Part shown: positions 46,224-52,805 of the stretch, one piece after another
Layout of the letters: each line of letters starts with the position of its first letter
How positions within the stretch are numbered: the stretch's first letter is position 1
DNA from: Gammaproteobacteria bacterium
GTDB lineage: Bacteria > Pseudomonadota > Gammaproteobacteria > GRL18
Length of the DNA: 52,805 nt
Assembly: GCA_016744395.1 (NCBI GenBank)
Contig: JADGEK010000027.1
Span: 1 to 52,805, forward strand
Direction of reading: 5' to 3'
The notes under the pieces: model-generated
What the model was told of the DNA's origin: nothing
What the model saw: only the letters and a program-made list of their open reading frames with translations
Databases searched by the model: none
Program-made: the position numbers and the translations under genes

Positions 46224-46750
46224 ACTTATTTTGATTGCATATTTTTCCATGGGAACCTTAAGGTCTCTGGTAGGATAACGGATACAAACCTTTTTCCTAC
46301 TAAATTTCTTTATGGACTTAAGTGCTTACTATATTAGAATGGAACTCTATTTTATTTAGTTGACACTTTAATGTTAAGTTGTAAAATCGGGCATTTATAA
46401 CGCCTGCAGAAGAGGGTGTGAAGCGAGGAACGAGTGTGTATTTGTTAGCCATTATTTACGATCTACCATAGCAGCTAAGACTCCAGCTCCAACCAATGCC
46501 GCACCACCAGTATAGTTAAACGAATATTAACATCATATTAACAGGCCACCCACAAAATGAAGATTATAAAATATTAAACTTTCTGGATAAACTCCACAAA
46601 TACCAGTTGAAAAAATGAGCTTACCTAAAAACAAGGGTAACTTGAGAAATAGAGGGTTCAATGTATTCAGAGGGAGATAAAACCGAGAACATCAAACAGG
46701 AGAGAGTCTACAATACTTTGCAAAACAGTTAAAAGAGTAAACGATTAATT
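46224..46750. other. Gap with gene remnant and possible attC-like sequence
   Basis: On the minus strand an open segment (46452-46526) encodes 24 codons ending in LVGAGVLAAMVDRK and a stop, then after 1 base comes GGCTAAC and, 55 bases on, GTTATAA (46395-46450). The latter layout recalls integron cassette ends, but the core sites match the attC consensus poorly. No other gene is supported in this 527-base gap. Confidence 0.25.
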
Positions 46751-47767
46751 TTAAGTCGTGATGGGAATAGGAAGGTTGGTTTTAAATAGCTTCCTGCAAG
46801 CATTGATCCCTCTCACCCAATATCTTTTTTGTTTCTGACAGAGTAATTTCAATTGTTCTTCTGGTCCAACAAAAGAGTGAAAGCCTTTTGAAAATCCCTG
46901 AATGGTTTCCAACCAGATTTGTTCATCAAGTTGCAGTTTCTGTAGGATATTGGGTGTGTTGGGGTCAATAAAACCACGTTTATCCCCTCGGACAATACGA
47001 CCCGTCCAGTCAGCCAGTTCCAGGTAATCCTTGAGGTCAAAGGCAACCCCATTCTCTTTGAGTGAGCTGCCAATAAATGATGATAGCTTGATTGTATTGT
47101 TATTCGTGCGCTTGGCTGTTTTTGTTTGAGTGATTTGCTCAATACGCTGTTTAATGGAGGTGTGCTCAGAAGTTTCCAGCGTCTTACAAATATCTGCTCT
47201 TATGGGATTTAAGTCAACATAGACCATGCAACTGAGAATGGCCTGCTCATCGAGTAATGCCTGACTTTTAAATCGTCCTTCCCAGAATCGACCAGTGCAA
47301 TGGTCTTCGGCATTGGCTTTGCGGGCAATGTACTCATTTAAACAACGCATAAACCAGCTGATATCCATGAGACGATGTCTAAAGACATTAATGATTTCTC
47401 GTGCCTTGTCTTGCTCAGCCTCAGAATGGCATTCGCCATTAAAATAGCGTTCAACCAGTACAGGAATTGAAAAAAGCTGTTCCCAGCGCTGTATGACTTG
47501 TTCATCACTCCAACCCAGGGCATGGTGCTCATTGATTTTCAGGACGGTATGGGTATGGTTTGACATAATGGCATAGGCACAAACTTCAATGGCAAAAGTG
47601 CTTGAGAGCAAGGCGAGTCGTTCGATGAACCATTGTTTGCGATGACTATAGTCTTTGTTGGTTGCCCTATCAAAGCCGCAAAGAAATGTGCGACGAACAC
47701 AGCGAGAAATACAGTGATAAAACGGGGTATCAAAAAGGCTGATTTGTTATTTTCTTGAAATGGGCAT
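46751..47767 (-). pseudogene. REP-type Y1 (IS200-like) transposase gene with early stop codon
   Basis: The frame is homologous throughout from ATG at 47767 (MPISRK, then QISLFDTPFYHC ISRCVRRTFLC) but codon 7 is TAA (47747-47749). The rest is open to 46751. HUH motif SNHTHTV and the Tyr in RCLNEYIA are present, so the enzyme part is intact. The longest ORF starts at TTG 47611. Either the gene is inactive, or an internal start or suppression is used. Confidence 0.75.
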
Positions 47768-48021
47768 TGATTAACTCCATTTAATCATAATGAAAACAGA
47801 GTATATTCTTTATTTGTACAATAATCAAATCATTAGTGTAAAGGGTAATTTGTTTTAGATTTTTGTCTGCTCTATACTGGAATGAAATTATGGCTGTCCT
47901 ATAACATTTATTTGCTTACCCTCCACTGTTTGTTTCTCTTGTTAATTATAGTCTTGCATCAAAATCAGATTTAAAAGGTAGAAATATCTTCACAATTAAT
48001 CTAGAATAAAGTTATCATTAG

Positions 48022-48411
48022 ATGATAACAACAGTGAGTAATAATTTGCCTGATTCCAATACAACTGATCCAGGTTTAGAAGTCTTGTTACAACTGGATA
48101 ATGAGATTTTTCCAATGGAAAATGGTTTTTGGACTAAGTTTGAAGCAAAGCAAGTTGTAGTAAATGAACATATTCCTCATGGAATAAAATATTCTCTTAC
48201 TCTTCATAATCCATCTAATTCCAGAATTTTGGGTTATGATAATGCACATGGTATAAAGCCTAAGAAGAAAAAATATGGTGCAAAGAGAGTCATTTGGGAT
48301 CATCGACATGAGAAAAAAATAGTAGAGCCATATGAATTTGAAAATGCAGGTCAACTCATGGAAGATTTTTGGGCTGATGTTGAAAGAATTATTTCTGAGT
48401 TACATAGGTAA
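48022..48411 (+). CDS. TumE-like toxin (DUF6516 family)
   Basis: 129 residues. FWTKFEAKQV, IPHGIKYSLTLHNPSNSRILGYDNAHGI, VIWDHRHEKK and YEFENAGQLMEDFWADVERI match the DUF6516/TumE toxin layout. It is followed 5 bases later by a helix-turn-helix gene, the usual toxin-first order of the pair. Growth-inhibitory role is known for some family members, not shown here. Confidence 0.75.
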   Translation: MITTVSNNLPDSNTTDPGLEVLLQLDNEIFPMENGFWTKFEAKQVVVNEHIPHGIKYSLTLHNPSNSRILGYDNAHGIKPKKKKYGAKRVIWDHRHEKKIVEPYEFENAGQLMEDFWADVERIISELHR

Positions 48412-48416
48412 ACCTG

Positions 48417-48788
48417 ATGAAAATTATGAATGTAGGGATTATGTCCCGTGAAGATTATAAAAACAGAACAATTGCAATTGCTAAGGGTGAGTACAATCCT
48501 AAATCCAATGATCCAAAAATATGGTTTGAATCAGTCAAATCACTTTCACAAGTGTTAAGTAATGAAAATCAAGAGTTGCTTAAGTTTATCATCCAATATA
48601 AACCTCAGTCTCTTACTGAGTTGGAGAAAATCAGTCATAGAAAAAAATCTAATTTATCCAGAACTTTAAAGAAGCTGGAAAGCTATGGGATCGTCTCATT
48701 AATTAAAGAAAATGGCAAAGTAGTTCCCAAAGTTAAAGCAACAGATTTTAGAGTTGAGTTTGGTCTTAACTCAGCAAATTTTCAATAA
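48417..48788 (+). CDS. TumA-like antitoxin (winged helix-turn-helix)
   Basis: 123 residues. MarR-like winged helix: SLTELEKISHRKKSNLSRTLKKLESYGIVSLIKENGK. It is partner to the upstream DUF6516 gene and probably represses the pair. An internal start at Met9 (MSREDYKN) is also possible. Confidence 0.75.
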   Translation: MKIMNVGIMSREDYKNRTIAIAKGEYNPKSNDPKIWFESVKSLSQVLSNENQELLKFIIQYKPQSLTELEKISHRKKSNLSRTLKKLESYGIVSLIKENGKVVPKVKATDFRVEFGLNSANFQ

Positions 48789-49072
48789 AATCACTCATTA
48801 TATAATTTCTAATTTTTTACTTCTAACGTTAGCCTGAGAATCATATGAAATTGGCGCTAAGTATAAAGAGCCGTAATTTCAGATTACCTTTTTGGATGTT
48901 TGGTATGACACTTAATTACTCGGCCATAATTCACTGTAATTCGTAAAATAATAGAGTCGTAATCTCTATTCTCCTGCATCAGAATAAACAGCATCCTCAC
49001 CAGAACTAGATGATAAAAAATGGGTGTAGTTCCTTTGCTTCGATGAGATTGGTCACCCAAAATTGTTATTTT

Positions 49073-50107
49073 TTAAAAAAAATAATGTCTTTTCTTTGAC
49101 ATCTTTTTATAAAATATCCAGTAACCCTTAAAGTCACCACTGGATTTGAGTGAGCGTAATTTCAATATTGCTTCTGCTCCCTGTAAACTCCAACGGACTC
49201 CTGTAATACCAAGCCTATCATTAATAAGGTGACGACATGCACCTTCGATAACACCACTCGCAATAGGAAAACCTGATTTTAAGGCTATGCCGTACTGTAA
49301 TATTTCTTTATTATTCAGCAGGTAATCAGCACATTTATCAATATTTATCCTGTCCGTTATTTTTCTTTTGGAGGCACTGATCCGTAAACCTTTTGCCACC
49401 TGAGAACAATGGCCATTAAGAATATTGACAGATTTTTCTGCAACCCATTCTTCAACGGCTTCATCACCCTTATCAAAGAAACGCCAGGCCGCTTTCCAGA
49501 GATATTCCAGAACATGGATAAAATCCATGACGATGGTTGCTTTGACACTCAACCGCTTCATTACTTTTTTGACTAGTTTAATCTGGTGTGGCAACCCATA
49601 GGACGCATCACTATTCCTTTGCCATCAAAGGTTAATACCAGCAAATCAGAGGTGTCTTCTGGCTTGATGAAACGAGTTTTTTTGTAAAAATCTTCAAAAT
49701 CCTGAGCAACATCTTTTACTATGTTAAGGCTCTGCTTCTTTGGAATGTGACCACCAGTTGTTGATGAAACTGTTTCAACAACATCATCAAAAGAGCCTCT
49801 GATGGCCTCATTGCATACCCTGTAATAAATACCGTCACAGTAACTTTACCAAACAAACTTTCAAGAGCTCAAGTCGTAGCAACTCGAACATGATTTAATG
49901 GTTCGCCTGATTCAGAAGTCACTCTATCTTTCTTTTCCTCTTTGTCTGCTTTTAAATCCAGCCTTCCTTGTGGATGAAATTTTCTATATCACCATGTTCA
50001 CTCTCTGCCCGATGTTCAAACTTGAGTTGTTCTATTAACATATCGAGCTGTTCTTGTGCCTCAGAAAAGAATGAAAAATCATTTAAATTTAGGTATGCTA
50101 GGTTCAT
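49073..50107 (-). pseudogene. Decayed ISKra4-type transposase
   Basis: The C-terminal part (49073-49594) reads VMDFIHVLEYLWKAAWRFF ... GVIEGACRHLINDRLGITG, the ISKra4 signature. Upstream, other frames carry DFYKKTRFIKPEDTSDLLVLTFDGKGIVMRP and, in a further frame, the N-terminal segment MNLAYLNLNDFSFFSEAQEQ, separated by stops and shifts. So the gene is broken into at least three frames and inactive. Ends of the element are not clear. Confidence 0.8.
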
Positions 50108-50264
50108 GAGAGGGAGCTTTTTGTTGAGTTATGAATGTCAGATACTTATAAACCAGTAGTTTGATCCCTCTTTCTTTTTTCTTCAAGTCTTAATTGTTGA
50201 ATTTATTCTATAATTTCGTCGTTTTAAAAAATCTATACCCAATAAATATCGAAGCAATAATTTA

Positions 50265-51146
50265 ATGATAAATAGCTATAAAAATCAACATATCTATATT
50301 CAGGTTGTAAAGCACAATAGCATTACCAAAGCGGCTGATATTCTAGCCATGTCAAAATCCTCTATTAGCAGAGTTCTAAGTCAAATAGAAAATGAATGGG
50401 GGGTTCAGCTACTAATTCGATCCACACGAAAAATCACAGTAACCGATGCAGGGGAAGCCGTATATTCACATTTTATAAAAACTATTGAAGATGAAAAACA
50501 AACAAAAAAGATAGTCGAGTCTTCAATTGAAAGAGTTTCAGGTGAAATACGACTGACATCACCTGAAACATTTGCCTGTCAATTTTTAGCCCCTGTAATG
50601 ACTGAATTTTCAAATAAGTATCCTGATGTAAGAATTGTACTTATAATATCTAGTGATTATGAACACCTTATTGAGCAAGGGTTTGATTTAGCTTTTCGCG
50701 TTGGTGAGCTGGAAGACTCCACTTTAAAAGCTAAACAATTATGCAAAACTAAATTAGGCTTGTTTGCAAGCAGTGACTACCTAAAAAGGAAACTAAATAC
50801 AAATGAATCAGATAATTTAATAAACCATAACTGTCTTATCTACAGTGGTATGCCCTTCCATAATCAGTGGTTACGGGCACTAGAGGAAAATGACTATTCT
50901 AGTGTAGATGGTAATATAACTTCTAACAGCGAAAGCTTTCTAATAGAGATGGCTAAGAAAGGACAGGGAGTTTTATTATTCCCAGAGTTCCTGCTACAAA
51001 AGCAGCTGATAAATGGTGAGCTAGAACAAATCATGAAAGATCATTCTAGCCCAATTAACATTAATGCAATTTACCCCTACCATACTAAACAGCTATCAAA
51101 CAAACTAAGGCTGTTTTTAGACTTTGTAGTTGAAAAAATTGAATAA
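50265..51146 (+). CDS. LysR-family transcriptional regulator
   Basis: 293 residues: N-terminal winged helix (VKHNSITKAADILAMSKSSISRVLSQIENEWGVQLLIRSTRKITVTDAGE) and a ligand-binding domain with SGEIRLTSPETF and DLAFRVGELEDSTL typical of the family. It is convergent with an ABM gene and a SnoaL-like gene on the other strand, whose regulation it may control. Confidence 0.9.
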   Translation: MINSYKNQHIYIQVVKHNSITKAADILAMSKSSISRVLSQIENEWGVQLLIRSTRKITVTDAGEAVYSHFIKTIEDEKQTKKIVESSIERVSGEIRLTSPETFACQFLAPVMTEFSNKYPDVRIVLIISSDYEHLIEQGFDLAFRVGELEDSTLKAKQLCKTKLGLFASSDYLKRKLNTNESDNLINHNCLIYSGMPFHNQWLRALEENDYSSVDGNITSNSESFLIEMAKKGQGVLLFPEFLLQKQLINGELEQIMKDHSSPININAIYPYHTKQLSNKLRLFLDFVVEKIE

Positions 51147-51440
51147 TTAAATATCAACCCTGCTGTAGTAAGTTATTTCTGGAGATTTCATTAACATAGA
51201 ACCTATTTTATCCATAACACCCTGTTTTGTCCTGTATTCTAGGTAAGTTTCATATGCATTTACACTTTCCCAGTTCTCATAAAAAATAAAGATCCCTTTT
51301 TTACCCCTGTCTTCATATATATCTATGTTGATACATCCATTATACGAGCGTGTTTCGGGGAGGCATTTTGCAATATAAGTTTTAAAATTTTCAATTTCAT
51401 CTGGCTTTGCTTGAGACTGTAATATTATTGTTAGTGGCAT
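51147..51440 (-). CDS. ABM-domain monooxygenase-like protein
   Basis: 97 residues with the ABM pattern: MPLTIILQSQAKPDEIENF, RSYNGCINIDIYED and IFIFYENWESVNAYETYLEYR. Its stop abuts the LysR stop. It begins 1 base after the SnoaL-like gene ends, so the two form an operon. Confidence 0.75.
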   Translation of the reverse strand: MPLTIILQSQAKPDEIENFKTYIAKCLPETRSYNGCINIDIYEDRGKKGIFIFYENWESVNAYETYLEYRTKQGVMDKIGSMLMKSPEITYYSRVDI

Positions 51441-51441
51441 T

Positions 51442-51927
51442 TTATACTCCTAATTGTTTCTCAAATGATTTAAGGTCATAAAAATCTTTCTGGAAAATAA
51501 TCTTCCCATCATCATTAAAAGTTGTAGTGCTAATGCCTTTAACAGAAAAAGATTTTTTATTAATTTTCATTCCCCACCAGTCACCCGTGTAAGTACCAGA
51601 GTATATCCATTCATAGGCTACGGTATTTCCGCTAATTAGTGTTGAACTGGTTCTAATCCAAACCATATCAGGTGCAGAAGCTAACCATGCTTCTTGCTCA
51701 AACTTTAAAACGGCTTCTTTGCCTTTTGTAATAGAATCAGTAGGTAAATCATATACAGATATATTTTTAGCGTAGAGTTTGCCTATTTCTGTTATATCGC
51801 GTGTCTTCCAAGCATCTAAATAGCTGTTTAGTAACTCATTTACTTTGCTTTCGTCCAATGGCGCAGCAAAAGAAGCATTTAGGCTAAGTAAGAACAAGAA
51901 GATCAAAGTTGTTGCTTTTTGTAACAT
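51442..51927 (-). CDS. Secreted SnoaL/NTF2-like protein
   Basis: 161 residues. Signal peptide (ATTLIFLFLLSLNASFAAPL, cleavage about residue 21), then an NTF2-like domain: ELLNSYLDAWKTRDITEIGKLYA, NISVYDLPTDSITKGKEAV, and AYEWIYSGTYTGDWWGMKI. SnoaL-like proteins act as polyketide cyclases or have unknown roles. First gene of the pair with the ABM gene. Confidence 0.75.
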   Translation of the reverse strand: MLQKATTLIFLFLLSLNASFAAPLDESKVNELLNSYLDAWKTRDITEIGKLYAKNISVYDLPTDSITKGKEAVLKFEQEAWLASAPDMVWIRTSSTLISGNTVAYEWIYSGTYTGDWWGMKINKKSFSVKGISTTTFNDDGKIIFQKDFYDLKSFEKQLGV

Positions 51928-52546
51928 GGGTGTACCTCTTTGTTATTTAAAGAGGTAAAATTTAGCAAGGAAAGAGTCACAGAAAAACAGTAAATTAAGA
52001 AACACTCTGTTGCAATTGTTGGTAGAATGTGCAAAAAATGCTCTAACGAGAGCATCCACTGGATTCGCATTATAAGTGAATTGAAAATATTTTTTGTTGT
52101 GCCAAAGTTAAAGTGTATTCTTTATTGTCAGAAGTCACCGCAAGTTTTATACAAAAACTGACCATTGGTCAGAAAGTTTATGGAGCATCATAATCCACAT
52201 TGGTCATGTGCTTTGTGGGGCAGGAAACAGATATTTCACTGCATGACATAAGGTTGTAAGTTTAACCTTACGTATTCATACAAATATCATCATTGGTGAG
52301 TTTTTCATCAAAGTCCCATCGTGCTATGCTCAAGGTCCCTTGTTTTTAATTAAAGTACGCTCTTTATCTGATTCTAATTGCGTGCAAACAAAAACACATT
52401 TTATAATCTGGTACTACAAAGTATCACAGGAACGTAGCGATTATCATAATTTTGGAAAGCAACAAAAGGCTTTCCTTTTTAAAGGTGTTCACTGGAAGCC
52501 CCTGTGAACTTTGAGCACAACGTTATATTGCAATGGAACGTATTCT
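51928..52546. other. Gap before the truncated gene, no gene seen
   Basis: A 619-base stretch with no supported gene. It holds the palindrome 52158-52172 and a short hairpin (TAAGGTT/AACCTTA) near 52250-52275. Confidence 0.4.
52158..52172. promoter_or_regulatory. TetR-operator-like palindrome
   Basis: CTGACCA-T-TGGTCAG is a perfect 7-base palindrome with one central base. TetR-family operators often look like this. No TetR gene is seen in the window. Confidence 0.35.
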
Positions 52547-52805
52547 ATGAAAAAAATATTCATATTTATTTTTATTGTAATTTGTATTAGTTTATATTTT
52601 TACCCTACCTATGATGAACCATGGCATAATCCTGATAATTGGGAAGTAGGAAGAAATGGAGAACCACCCAAAGTACATAAAGAAAACTATAAAAAGCAAT
52701 TCACTGTATTGTATTCAGATTATTTTTCAGCACTTAATCTTTTCTTTAACTTCATCAATGAAGAAGGCTTTCATATTATCCAATTTGGTGATTGTTTTAA
52801 TAATG
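52547..52805 (+). CDS. Small membrane-anchored or secreted protein, truncated at window edge
   Basis: An open frame of 86 codons from ATG to the window end. It starts MKKIFIFIFIVICISLYFY, a signal or membrane anchor, then PTYDEPWHNPDNWEVGRNGE and a polar region. No family recognised. The gene continues beyond the window. Confidence 0.55.
   Translation, partial: MKKIFIFIFIVICISLYFYPTYDEPWHNPDNWEVGRNGEPPKVHKENYKKQFTVLYSDYFSALNLFFNFINEEGFHIIQFGDCFNN

Noticed and set aside
52515-52540. CAACGTTATATTGC before the right-edge ORF, recalling the end of an integron attC site
   Set aside because: No matching first half (RYYYAAC side) or palindromic arms could be found in the upstream 150 bases.

Overview
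The window looks like an AT-rich chromosomal segment of a gammaproteobacterium, probably a sulfur oxidiser. The gene order rsmD / M16 peptidases / ftsEX / rpoH and the order bioB-F-H-C-D are typical of Gammaproteobacteria. A complete cbb3 oxidase locus with all its assembly factors points to micro-oxic respiration. A secreted Gly/Asn/Trp/Tyr-rich protein resembling sulfur globule proteins and an octaheme tetrathionate-reductase-type cytochrome c point to sulfur chemistry. No rRNA, tRNA or CRISPR array was seen. The genus is not determined.

Layout. 0.1-3 kb: an O6-alkylguanine transferase-like protein, an ABM monooxygenase, and an MFS exporter divergent from a LysR regulator. 3.1-10.4 kb: rsmD, a zinc-less and a zinc-binding M16 peptidase, ftsE-ftsX, and rpoH behind a perfect CIRCE element; ftsY is missing from the usual place before ftsE. 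10.5-21.2 kb: the sulfur-globule-like gene, then, read on the minus strand, fnr, ccoN-O-Q-P, a 38-residue membrane ORF, ccoG-H-I-S. 21.2-27.4 kb: a gene of unknown function and the biotin operon bioB-F-H-C-D, interrupted between bioB and bioF by two inverted copies of a structured repeat. 27.7-34 kb: a penicillin-acylase-type Ntn hydrolase, comF, an epimerase, moaA behind an FNR-like box, and an unknown gene. 34-41.7 kb: cytochrome b plus octaheme cytochrome c, a Wzz-type protein with a C-terminal domain like a dead tyrosine recombinase, a lytic transglycosylase with a peptidoglycan-binding domain, and a plant-type ferredoxin-NADP reductase.

From about 42 kb to the end the content is accessory: an Imm22-like gene, an intact IS3-family element with a -1 frameshift signal, a DUF2975/XRE pair, an AT-rich orphan membrane gene, a Y1 (REP-type) transposase gene with an early stop codon, a TumE/TumA-like toxin-antitoxin pair, a decayed ISKra4-type transposase, a second LysR/ABM group with a SnoaL-like secreted protein, and a truncated gene at the right edge.

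How the genes work together: the FNR-type regulator, cbb3 oxidase, Moco synthesis (moaA) and the octaheme cytochrome fit a cell that switches between low oxygen and alternative electron acceptors or donors. The most unusual items are the paired structured repeats at 25.9-26.4 kb whose stems differ but still pair, the Wzz/recombinase-like fusion, CIRCE in front of rpoH, and the missing ftsY. All assignments come from reading motifs and family resemblance by eye; no database search was run.
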